A stretch of DNA of 64,000 nucleotides from Phytophthora colocasiae. Taxonomy: Eukaryota > Oomycota > Peronosporomycetes > Peronosporales > Peronosporaceae. The notes below the pieces were generated by a model. The model saw only the letters and a program-made list of their open reading frames with translations, was not told the DNA's origin and did not search any database. The stretch lies in NCBI GenBank assembly GCA_018806915.1, contig JAGKQI010000087.1:124001-188000 (forward strand), written 5' to 3'. Each line of letters opens with the position of its first letter. Positions within the stretch are counted from its first letter, which is position 1. This document shows, piece by piece, positions 53,086 to 61,809 of the stretch. The position numbers and the translations under genes are program-made.

Positions 53086-53244
53086 TGTTGGAACCTCACC
53101 TTCCTGGCGCGGTTCCTTGCGCACTGTGGTAGGTAAAACGTAAAAGATAAAGTGAGATTCAGCAGACACTAACTACTGCTATCGCAGATTTATACCGCTG
53201 GTGGTTGATGCTACCGATCTCTGATCGGAGACCGCCTTTGAACA
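53086..53244 (-). repeat. 5' LTR of Copia-2
   Basis: 159 bp; the gag ATG (53071) lies 15 bp inside it on the minus strand. Confidence 0.92.
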
Positions 53245-53599
53245 GGAAGAACTGAAGAATGACGCAGATGAAGAAGTCGATGGTACACTTGATGACTTCA
53301 GCGTGGGTCTACAGCAGCAGAAACACAAGAACTCAACAGTATCCCATGCCAAGGCATGTATGCCGCCAATGTTGGATGGATCGAATTGACCAAGAACGGA
53401 TCGTGCGATACCCAGAGCACTCTCTCACGTTCCTATTGCCGATTCACGGTCGATGTAGATGGCAGCGACGAGGCCTGCTTGCAAGTCTGTGCCATCCAGT
53501 TGCCAAATCGATGCACGAAGTCATTTCTAGAATAGTGCGTCTACTACGGAGAAAGTTCTTGTCGAGGAGGATTGGAGACCTGATGGATTTGTCGTTTAA
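53245..53599 (+). pseudogene. M96-like relic split by Copia-2 (right piece)
   Basis: The plus strand shows NVGWIELTKNGSCDTQST (the GWI motif), FTVDVDGSDEACLQV, AKSMHEVISRIVRLL and, in the next frame, EKVLVEEDWRPDGFVV followed by TAA (53597-53599). These are the last parts of the family C-terminal domain in order. Its stop overlaps the stop of the convergent pseudogene at 53596, within GTTTAAC. Confidence 0.75.
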
Positions 53600-54653
53600 C
53601 GTTTTCCTTCTCCGAAGGTGGCCTTCCAGTCTTCTTTCAATAGATACTCACTCATCACCTGACAAAATCTCTCGTTTAAACTGTTGAACGACTTGTTGAG
53701 CACCACGTAGAATGCCTCCGCCTGATCTGTAACGTTGTTAGGGTAAATTTCAAACCTCATCTCCACCACAGTCGAGGTTGAGTGCTGTTGGGGACCTTGA
53801 TGTGGAACACTCTGCAATTTCACGTAGCCTCGTTTGTGAAGTTGCAGACCACGAAATTTTTTATTTGATACCTCCCAGCTCATGTACATCCCAAACACCA
53901 GACCAAACGAGCACCACGCTACCGTCGCGCGCGTACTTTTGGCACATATACTTCCCCTGGACTTCGGCCACTGCACCGTCGAAGTTTGTTTGCACAAGAA
54001 ACGAACGAGAGAAAAAATCGTCCTGTTAGGACCACGAAATGGCGTCGTTAGCGGGAAATGTCAAGAAACGTTGGTCCACAAAGCTCACCAAATTTTTTGA
54101 TTCGATGGCAGTAAGTATTCGTTTCGAAGTCATCATACTTGAAAAACTTCCAATATGCCTCGGCGGCCACATCCAAGCAAAAAGGCAGTAGGACGCCATA
54201 ATGCGCATAAAAAAAACAACTCCAGCGTTGACGCTCGGTTCCAAACGAGGGATATCTCTGCCCATTGCCAAGCCAGAACCTAGAGTTACCGTTCTGCATG
54301 GACCTTGGTTCTGTTGCTTCACTTTCAAATACAACTTGGCCATCACGAGCATTTGATCCGCGAATATGTCGTCGTCGCTGTGGGCTATCAAAAATCCCAG
54401 AATTTTACTTCTTGACAACTTCTCACACAGCAAGTTACAAGAAAGTGAATAACCGAACGCTGTAAAAATCAAAGACCATGGCTACTATACCTCTTGAATC
54501 TCCTCCAATTTCGTAAACAGTTTTTGCATTTCAGCTGAATGCTCCACCAGCCCCGTTCAGGGCTAATTGTTCTTGCTCCACCAGCCCCGTTCAGGGCTAA
54601 TTGTTCTTGCTCCACACAAAGTCTCTCCTTCAACTGCCTTTCAGCAACTCGAT
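53596..54653 (-). pseudogene. M96-like gene split by Copia-3 (3' part)
   Basis: From the Copia-3 border it reads WNRVAERQLKERLCVEQEQL, then a 34-bp tandem duplication, then DDDIFADQMLVMAKLYLKVK, LPFCLDVAAEAYWKFFKYDD (after a frameshift), GKYMCQKYARDGSVVLVW, GLQLHKRGYVKLQSVP and LLKEDWKATFGEGKR to a stop at 53596. It is a close sister of the copy at 46851-48214, with more damage. The 5' part is at 58105-58380. Confidence 0.85.
54541..54608. repeat. 34-bp tandem duplication inside the pseudogene
   Basis: Two identical 34-bp units (54541-54574, 54575-54608), each with CCCCGTTCAGGGCTAATTG. It shifts the frame, since 34 is not a multiple of three. Confidence 0.93.
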
Positions 54654-54658
54654 TCCAC

Positions 54659-54848
54659 AATAACGATTGCGCGTATTCTTGACGATGCAAAATGAAAAGT
54701 GATCATATTAGTAAAGACTTCCTCCTACTCGCTAGCTATTGATCCATTCTAGAACACTCGAAGCCTCACCAAACGAATCCTCTGCTGTGCGAGTTGCTGC
54801 TGTCCTGTCCGTGCAGATTGGAGCAAATCTTCTTCTAGAACTCCGACA
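54659..54848 (-). repeat. 3' LTR of Copia-3
   Basis: 190 bp, identical by eye to 57910-58099. Confidence 0.93.
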
Positions 54849-54855
54849 CTCCCCC

Positions 54856-57800
54856 TCAACTCGCACTCTGAGTTGTAGAGTTCGTGACGCCACTTGCCTC
54901 ACGAAGCTTCACTAATTGCGGTGTTGGAATCGCCTTGGTAAGATAGTCAGCTAGCTGCTCATTCGACGGTACGTGCTGCAACTGAATGTTACCCGCTTCA
55001 ACGTGATCTCTGACGAAGTGTGCACGAAGGTCAATGTGTTTCGCTCGCGGCGTGTATCCTTGGTTTGTCGCGATACTGATGGCCGACTGGTTATCCAAGT
55101 AGATTGTTGATGCACTGCGAAGTTTGAATCCCATTTCGGGAAGCAAACCAAATCACTTCTTGAGCCGCAAGAGCTAATGCAATGTACTCTGCCTCAGCAG
55201 ATGACAGAGCAACTGTAGGTTGTCGTTTACTCTTGTACACGACTGGTCCTCCTCCAAGCAGCAGTAGTACTCCAGATGTAGATCGACGACTGCCTTTGTC
55301 ACCACCCCAATTTGCGTCAGCAAAGGTCTGTAGTGTGAAACGTGCCGAACGCTGGAACAAGATCCCATGTGTGATTGTACCTTTCAGGTACTTGAGAACT
55401 CGGACTGCAGCGCGCCAGTGCATTTCACGAGGCTGTTCGAGAAACTGGGACAAAGTAGATAGAGATGCACTAATGTCCGGTCGTGTAGCATTAGCTACGT
55501 AGAGAAGAGATCCAATCAGCTCGCGATACTCGGTGCGGTTGCGGTGGTCATCGTGAGAATCGTCAGGAGTTAAATCTTGACCAAGAACCATGGGGTTTCG
55601 AACAGGATTGCATCCATGTAGGCTAAATTTCTCTAGCATCCTTGAAATGAACTGCGTCTGTCTGAGCAAAAGCTCCCCCTTCTCCACTGCGTACTTAATC
55701 TCCATACCCAGCACGTATCGAGCTTCTCCAAGTGACTTCAGTGTGAAATGTTCAGCTATTTCGTCGTAAATTTTGTCAGCCATCTCGTCACTCTTGCACC
55801 CAATTAGAAGATCATCCACGTACAAGATAATGAATACCGGCGAGCTGGTTTTCCCACTCTGGTGCCTGACGAACAAGCATGGATCAGCACGACACTGCTC
55901 AAATCCCATCGAAATGAACACAGATCGAATTTTCTTGTACCAAACCGCTGCAGCCTGTTTCAGGCCATACAAACTTCGTCTCAACTTGCACACCATGCCT
56001 TCAGGAATATTCACACCCAGCGGTGGAGCCATGTACACATCTTCTTCTAGGTCTCCATTGAGAAATGCGGTCTCGACGTCAAACTGGCGGATGATCAATC
56101 CTAGCTTGCAACACACCGCAAGGAACACCCGAATAGTGTTTGTACTAGCAACGGGAGAGTAGGTACTGAAGTAGTCAATTCCACGCGTCTGCAAGTACCC
56201 AAGCGCGACTAAGCGTGCCTTGTAGCGTACGATTTCGCCTTTCTCGTCAAACTTGTGCGCAAATACCCACTTGAACCCGATGACTTTTACTCCTGGTGGT
56301 CGGCGAACCACATCCCACGTGTGATTTCTAATGTGAGCTCGGATTTCTCGCCTGATTGCCTCTTTCCACTGCTGCGATTCTGGTGACGACATCTCTTCGG
56401 CATAACTTTGCGGTACATCTGTCGCCGAGAGCGCGATTTCATACTCGTCAAGGCGCTGCCGCTTAGGTTCGGGTTCATCAATGTCACTTCCACTCCGAGT
56501 TGTAATTGCAGGCGCGTCTGACAGCAATGGTACGCCACATTCAATGTCAGAATCATCACCATTAGTGAGTAGTCGTGGAGCGGTATACGAAAGTGACTGA
56601 GGCTTCGTAGATCCACCACTAAAGACCAGTTGATCACCACTTGAGTCAGTGAAGTAGCGAGCGTTTTGAGGGACCAAAGCTGATTCCTCGCGGGTAGCTT
56701 GTTGAATTTGAGGAACACTAGAAGTTGCCGTGATACGGGGAACGCGTGGAGCTGAACTCGCAGTTATTTGACGAGTCGTCTCACTTGGTAACAGGGTAGC
56801 AGTACTTGTGCGTTCATCGGCGCGATGCGTCAGGTGTTGTGGCATGACAGCAGGAGTTTCGATGCCTTGAATCTCTCGTCTCTCCCCCTCAATCGGAATG
56901 ACTGCCGATACTTGCTGCTCACGGGATTGAACTGGGTCTATTTCCATATCCACAGCGCCATCATCCGCTGTCTCGTCAATCTCCATGGCTTCAGCACTTG
57001 GGGTTAGTGGATTGTCATCATTAGTGCGCTTCGTGCCCACATCATTATCATCATCATAGGTACTAACCAACTTGGCGTTTTCACGGCTTTCAACACGAAT
57101 TACGTCGCGATATCCAGAAGCAGCACGCTCGTCCAATATAACCGATCGCGATGTCACCAATCGATCATCATCTAGATCCCACACACGATATGCCTTTGAA
57201 GTTTCAGCATAACCAAGAAACAAACAGCGGTGTGCCTTTGCATCCAGTTTTGTCCGCTTTACCTTGTCGATGTGGACGAAGCCTTTCGCACCAAACACTC
57301 GCACATAGTCCAGCACTGGTTTGGATCCAGTAAGAACCTCAAACGGACTCATACCAGGTCGAGCCGTATTCGGGATCCTGTTGACTATGTGCACCGCGGT
57401 CATAATCGCTTCTCCCCACCACTTGCGCTCAACTTGCATGCCGTGCAGCATCGATCGCGCCATCTCCGTGACGGTCCTGTTCATACGTTCTGCAAGACCA
57501 TTTTGCTGTGGTGAGTACGGTGCCGTCGTCTGATGAACGATCCCGTGCTTCACGCAGAACGAATTCAATCGCTTGTTCACGTACTCACCACCGTTATCAC
57601 TCCTTAAACACTTCACTCGTCGTCCATATTGGGTTGCCACTAACGCGAAATACTCCTCGAACTTGTCAAATACCACAGACTTGTTGGGAATCAAGTACAC
57701 GTGAACAAATCTCGTGAAGTCATCGATAAAAGTGAGCATGTAGCGAGCGCCACCTTTTGACACAGGCTTAATGGGGCCCATTACGTCGGAATGCACGATC

Positions 57801-57862
57801 TCGAACGGCTGAGATGTCTTCACTTCACTTCCAGACCGGTGTACAAATGGACTTGTCGACAT
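54856..57862 (-). CDS. Copia-3 pol fragment: integrase, reverse transcriptase, RNase H
   Basis: A 923-codon frame (57862-55091) starts within the end of the GAG-pre-integrase (GCACGKMSTSPFVH). Integrase: EIVHSDVMGPIKPVSKGG, CLRSDNGGEYVNKRLN, YSPQQNGLAERMNRT. Reverse transcriptase: WVFAHKFDEKGEIVRYKARL, FDVETAFLNGDLEED and IILYVDDLLIG (YVDD). RNase H begins SSAEAEYIALALAAQEVIWF, then one base is missing near 55,145, and another frame carries LPEMGFKLRSASTIYLDNQS to LADYLTKAIPTPQL, ending at 54856. Apart from this and the absent gag it is well preserved. Confidence 0.93.
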
Positions 57863-57909
57863 CTTCCCGCAGGCACAACCCTCACAAATGCCGTTATTTT
57901 GTCATAACC

Positions 57910-58099
57910 AATAACGATTGCGCGTATTCTTGACGATGCAAAATGAAAAGTGATCATATTAGTAAAGACTTCCTCCTACTCGCTAGCTATTGATCCATTC
58001 TAGAACACTCGAAGCCTCACCAAACGAATCCTCTGCTGTGCGAGTTGCTGCTGTCCTGTCCGTGCAGATTGGAGCAAATCTTCTTCTAGAACTCCGACA
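57910..58099 (-). repeat. 5' LTR of Copia-3
   Basis: 190 bp, followed on the plus strand by TSD TCCAC. Confidence 0.93.
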
Positions 58100-58104
58100 T
58101 CCAC

Positions 58105-58380
58105 AAGCTACCAACATCTTGAATGTTGATTGTTGCCATGGGGAGGGGCAGGTGGAGGAGGCACAATAAGTCGCAGCAGTTGCGTTCGCTTTAGCTGGAG
58201 CTCGAGTTCTTGTACGTGTTGGCGCAAAAGTGGCAATTCGATCTGAATGCGACGCACACGCCTCTTGTTCCCGGACTTAGTAAACCCAGCGGCAGGAAAT
58301 GCTTGCTGCTGTATGCCACAGAGCTTTGGTGTTTGTTATGGGCGGGAGAGTCGTGGCTGGAAGACGTATTGTGCATTTTA
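58105..58380 (-). pseudogene. M96-like gene split by Copia-3 (5' part)
   Basis: Begins near 58,376 (MHNTSSSHDSP) and after a frameshift shows KSGNKRRVRRIQIELPLLRQ, a coil ELELQLKRTQLL, a Pro-rich stretch and NIQDVGSLW at the insertion site. Joined to 53596-54653 across one TCCAC this gives SLWNRVAERQLKER, matching SSLWNNVAEG of the sister copy. The reconstruction is of host sequence only and is by eye. Confidence 0.82.
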
Positions 58381-58702
58381 CGATTCGAGAGTGTGAACTT
58401 GCATGATGTACAGGTAATCGGTGCCTCAAAAGATTATACCATTTGGCGTCATCTTTTCAGCAAAATAATCACGATAACCATGTACATACACTGTACACCT
58501 TGATGTCGTGAATGACGCAGGGGTGACGAAAGCGCAAACTGCGTGGCCATGGTGATTACACGTTGTTAATTACAACCATTTCACGCCATCACTGTTTGCA
58601 CGTGGCATGAGTTGCAAGGTGAACTTATGACCTATCATAGCGTTGAGTATCATACCACAACAAAAAAAACACGCCAAGCATCACTCACTTCGCCATTACA
58701 CA
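58381..58702. other. Divergent spacer between the Copia-3-split pseudogene and gene 15
   Basis: It must hold the promoter of the gene at 58703 and formerly that of the minus-strand copy. It contains the conserved block at 58437. Confidence 0.45.
58437..58472 (+). promoter_or_regulatory. Conserved 36-bp upstream block, copy 2
   Basis: TACCATTTGGCGTCATCTTT then TCAGCAAAATAATCAC; nearly identical to 38671-38707 and similarly placed before a plus-strand family gene. Inferred promoter element or a mark of segmental duplication. Confidence 0.4.
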
Positions 58703-59929
58703 ATGGCCCATGCACTCGGAGTGTCTTCGCCAACGTTTCAGCAGTACGAGGACCTTCCTCTTGATAACCGCGACGCCACAATGCTTCTGGAAGATGCCGA
58801 AACGCTTCTGGTAGAAAAACTGAATCCACTCTCCCCTATCAACACTTCGGACGATCAGGACATGCAAGAGTTGCCTTCAGAAAGCAAACCCGACAAGATC
58901 TATCCTTCAACGATGGCCAACAGGCGACACATTTATCGCCGTATGAAGAAACGAAAACGTGAAGAATTGCGATCTCAACTAGCCGCTTTAAATGAGGAAC
59001 TCGCTCGTTTACGAGATGCCAAGGAGAGCGAAAAGGCATTGTTTAACGCCACCCAGACAGCTACATTTTGGTTCTGGAAATCTGTCGCGACCCGGCAGCG
59101 TCATGAACGTTCCTTGGCTGAAGAGGAGCAACGAGCTTTGACCATGTCGGTTCATTGTCAAGCTGCTTATATTCAAACACTCACCAAAGTTGCCGGAATG
59201 CCGGAAAAGACGCCACTTGCCCTAACTAAAGAAGATCAAGGCGTCATTGGCCACAAGGAACAACGTTGTGGACCGTCAGAGACTGAATTGTTCCATGCCT
59301 TTATCCAAGATCTGGATGCCAAGCGCAAGCACGTTGACGAACTATTTCAAGCCTACCGTTCAAAACCACAATTCGACGTTCGAAAGCCCGACGGCAAGCT
59401 GGAGTACAGCCAGCTTTACATCACGGAAACGATCCCATTCTCACTGTCCCAAACCAGCCACTCCCTGTGGAAATTAGGCATTGACCATCGCTCAAATTAC
59501 CCAGACTTCAAGAGGTGTACTGGCATTCCAGATCCAGAAAACACAAGTGCTAGAAGTTTTCGTAGCGCCATCGCGTTAGAGAACGGAGTGGAAATTTCTC
59601 TGCAGAATCGACTGGTCTTACGACGATATGCCAAGGGATGTATATTCGCTTGGAAACTCGTTTCCGAAGGAGTAGAGATCCATAATGGGTTTCAGTTCGA
59701 CGAGAGCGGGTGGATCTTTTTACGAGGGTCGGAACATTGGACTGTAATCGAGATATGCATTCAACGAACCCCTATGCACTTTACGAGCGCGATGCCAGGC
59801 GACCGAGAGAGATTCGAACAAGCACTGCAACAGCTACTAGACAAGACAAGAGGCGACGTTTTTGCTTTGCTTCACAAAGTCCTCATCGATGACGTTTTAG
59901 AACATATAGACGTGAGTGATATTAAATAG
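58703..59929 (+). CDS. bZIP-like / M96-like family protein (gene 15), single exon
   Basis: Intact 408-aa ORF from ATG (MAHALGVSSPTFQQY). The N-terminus is acidic (DATMLLEDAETLLVEKL). Basic region RRHIYRRMKKRKREELRSQL plus coil lie at about residues 72-105. The second helix has FWKSVATRQRHERSLAEEEQ at about 130-150. The C-terminal domain has ETELFHAFIQDLDAKRKHVD, TIPFSLSQTSHSLWKLG, LRRYAKGCIFAWKLV, DESGWIFLRG and a closing helix HKVLIDDVLEHI. It is divergent from the other intact members and probably the only working copy right of 37 kb. Two perfect stem-loop arms follow its stop. Confidence 0.82.
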   Translation: MAHALGVSSPTFQQYEDLPLDNRDATMLLEDAETLLVEKLNPLSPINTSDDQDMQELPSESKPDKIYPSTMANRRHIYRRMKKRKREELRSQLAALNEELARLRDAKESEKALFNATQTATFWFWKSVATRQRHERSLAEEEQRALTMSVHCQAAYIQTLTKVAGMPEKTPLALTKEDQGVIGHKEQRCGPSETELFHAFIQDLDAKRKHVDELFQAYRSKPQFDVRKPDGKLEYSQLYITETIPFSLSQTSHSLWKLGIDHRSNYPDFKRCTGIPDPENTSARSFRSAIALENGVEISLQNRLVLRRYAKGCIFAWKLVSEGVEIHNGFQFDESGWIFLRGSEHWTVIEICIQRTPMHFTSAMPGDRERFEQALQQLLDKTRGDVFALLHKVLIDDVLEHIDVSDIK

Positions 59930-59939
59930 TATGGGACCC

Positions 59940-59998
59940 ATAGACGGTATGTGTTTAGTTTACCCATACTATGGGTAAACTAAACACATACCGTCTAT
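59940..59998. repeat. Perfect inverted repeat, 27-bp arms and 5-nt loop, just after gene 15
   Basis: Arms 59940-59966 and 59972-59998 pair completely (left arm begins ATAGACGGTATGTG) around the loop TACTA. It starts 11 bp past the stop codon, so the transcript of gene 15 could fold a strong 3' UTR hairpin. It could equally be a tiny MITE remnant. Confidence 0.92.
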
Positions 59999-59999
59999 A

Positions 60000-60110
60000 G
60001 ATTGAAAAGGAGATTTTCCTTTTGGTTTCTTCATTTCTCGTGCACATCCAAAACACCTGACCAAACGAGCACCACGCTACCGTCGCGCACGTACTTTTGA
60101 CACATATACT
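60000..60110 (-). pseudogene. Internal fragment of an M96-like gene
   Basis: One minus-strand frame reads EKYMCQKYVRDGSVVLVW and SGVLDVHEK, matching GKYMCQKYVVDGNVVLVWSG of the copy at 46851. It ends at the border of the element starting at 60111. The remainder of the gene may lie past that element, outside the window. Confidence 0.7.
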
Positions 60111-60180
60111 TTTCCAACAATGCCGTGTCTGGGGAAAATTCTTGAGTTCAATTTTGCCACACCGGGGCGTGGCGTGGCGG
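60111..60180 (-). repeat. Split direct repeat B2 (element end)
   Basis: 70 bp identical to 60339-60408; begins TTTCCAACAATGCCG and ends GGCGTGGCGG. Confidence 0.85.
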
Positions 60181-60338
60181 GTTATCTGCGGCGCGGAGAA
60201 ATCGAGAATGAGCGACACTTGTGCGTGCTCTTCGATCTCTCGCCGATTCTATCTATAGACTTACAACGGCATCGGGAAACTACGCTTTCCTCCTCTACCT
60301 GACTAGCTCTGCTGTCCTGTATCCTCGGCAACCTTCAA
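60181..60338. repeat. Putative A2 segment between the split direct repeats
   Basis: 158 bp between the two 70-bp copies. In an Ngaro-type element this should be repeated as A1 at the 5' end, which is outside the window, so it is untested here. Confidence 0.5.
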
Positions 60339-60408
60339 TTTCCAACAATGCCGTGTCTGGGGAAAATTCTTGAGTTCAATTTTGCCACACCGGGGCGTGG
60401 CGTGGCGG
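60339..60408 (-). repeat. Split direct repeat B1
   Basis: 70 bp identical to 60111-60180, offset 228 bp. Confidence 0.85.
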
Positions 60409-60466
60409 CACCCCAAGACAATTTAGCCGCTCAGTACTCGCACCGTCGTCTTGATTTCTAACCTCT

Positions 60467-61513
60467 TCAGCACATTTGACAGGAGAGACCTGCTGATCCC
60501 TTAGCCGATAACACGGGATACTCCTCGAATGCGTTTGACAACCACCGTCCCATGATTTTGATAACCAAACGATCCGTGCCCGCGTTCAGCAAAGCTGTGG
60601 CTCCTCCAATGCGCACCGAGTGTGTGGAAAACCTGGCCTGATCCAGCCCGAGCCGCTTAGCCGCGCTCTTAATGACACTGGCGACTTCGTTCGAGGTAAT
60701 TCCACCACATCCCACCGATAGTGCGGGTTCACATCCTTGTGTTCCAAGTGTAGATGCTGCCTTCATAATTCAGCGCGCTGCTCGAACCGGGCAAAGTAAA
60801 CCATCACCTGACTTGAAATGAAATCTGACTTCCTCGCGTCCGAACTGATTATTTTTCGCTCCGTTGAGTGTAATCCCCACCACTTCTGCTTGTTTTGGGG
60901 ATACGACTTGTTCGTTTCGATTGAAGAACTGTATACCAGAAAGCCGTAAAACGTAATTGTGGGTCCGCTTTCCAATGAAAAGATACTCTGAGCGTCTCAA
61001 TAGGAAGAAGTATCCTAACAGGAGCCCACCCCAAAAAAGTTGATCGTGAGGCTTCTTAATATCCAAATCTTCAAAAATTGAACGGAGAAGCCGAGCAGAT
61101 AGGGGCTGCTGTTTAACCACCGGATCAGCGAATCGACGGATTCCGCGTAACAAGATAGCGTGACTAGCGTTCACACCCGGATCGTAACCTGCTGTATTAC
61201 GGTGATACCACCGCACTGCACACAGTTTTGTGCAAATTGTAGAATAGGTATTTCCCACCCGCTTGCGATTCATTCCGTACTTCCAAAGGTAGACTGCAAA
61301 TGCACCGAGCTGTTCGGCGTTGCGGTCAGTGTCTGTTGCTGCCAACCATGGGCTCATGCGCATCATTTCGCACCATGCAACCCACTGAGACCATGCCCTT
61401 GTATAACTCTTTCGTGAAGTCTGCGGTAAAGCCCCTGCTCGCAATAGTGCTCCCAAAGCTGAGAGAGATTCCGCGAGCCTGTCGGAATCAGAACCTGCGT
61501 CCATCCAACACAC
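60467..61513 (-). pseudogene. Tyrosine recombinase of the Ngaro/DIRS-like element, one in-frame stop
   Basis: A core-binding-like N-terminal part (TSRKSYTRAWSQWVAWCEMM, FAVYLWKYGMNRKRVGNTY) leads to the catalytic domain. The first Arg is in YFFLLRRSEYLFIG, the His-x-x-Arg box is HSVRIGGATALLN, and GRWLSNAFEEYPV carries the His/Trp position and nucleophile Tyr. All catalytic residues are present. A TGA at 60770-60772 interrupts the frame between CPVRAAR and MKAAST; both sides are in the same phase. The enzyme would integrate the circular cDNA. Confidence 0.87.
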
Positions 61514-61805
61514 AAATTAGAAAATTGCTCCTTCAAAGTTGGCGACTGCCACACCCTGCTTCCTGCATCCGCCATTGTGTTGTCCGCTCCAGCAACATGA
61601 GATGCAGTCGTATAAAATCCATGTCGCACTTCGTGAATAGCGAGGATCCGCAACAGCATTTGAGCGAACTTATTCCTGCTTGACTTCTTGTTGCTCCATG
61701 CTACGGCAGAGATATTATCGATCCAAAACTTAACGTGGATATCCGAATCGTGTTCCAATCTGGACCACAACTTCCCCCAACAGATCGCCGCGAATACTGC
61801 GCTCA
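61363..61805 (-). pseudogene. RNase H, 3' part, of the Ngaro/DIRS-like element
   Basis: Reads LMSAVFAAICWGKLWSRLEH, then KFWIDNISAVAWSNKKSSRN and HVAGADNTMADAGSR, the RNase H pattern of DIRS-type elements. It runs to a stop at 61363, overlapping the recombinase start in another frame. Its upstream part is on the other side of the MITE. Confidence 0.85.
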
Positions 61806-61809
61806 TTAA

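Larger units (their letters stand above)
48403..53244 (-). mobile_element. Copia-2: Ty1/copia retrotransposon, minus orientation, degenerate
   Basis: LTRs are 48403-48568 (166 bp) and 53086-53244 (159 bp), starting TGTTGGAACC and ending AACA. They differ by an indel (GGCAGCTGGCC against GGTT) and a few substitutions, so this element is older than Copia-1 and Copia-3. Flanks GAAAG and GGAAG are a 4-of-5 target duplication. Minus-strand order is gag, protease, integrase, reverse transcriptase, RNase H. Confidence 0.93.
54659..58099 (-). mobile_element. Copia-3: Ty1/copia retrotransposon lacking gag and protease
   Basis: LTRs of 190 bp (54659-54848 and 57910-58099) appear identical. Flanks are an exact 5-bp target duplication TCCAC (54654-54658 and 58100-58104). 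Between the 5' LTR and pol there are only about 50 bp, so gag, protease and most of the GAG-pre-integrase region are deleted. On the minus strand the LTR starts TGTCGG but ends ATT instead of CA. Identical LTRs imply recent movement, presumably with proteins supplied by another copy. Confidence 0.93.

Noticed and set aside
60770..60772. Recoded TGA (selenocysteine or readthrough) in the tyrosine recombinase
   Set aside because: No supporting structure, and the element has other frame breaks; ordinary nonsense mutation is more likely.
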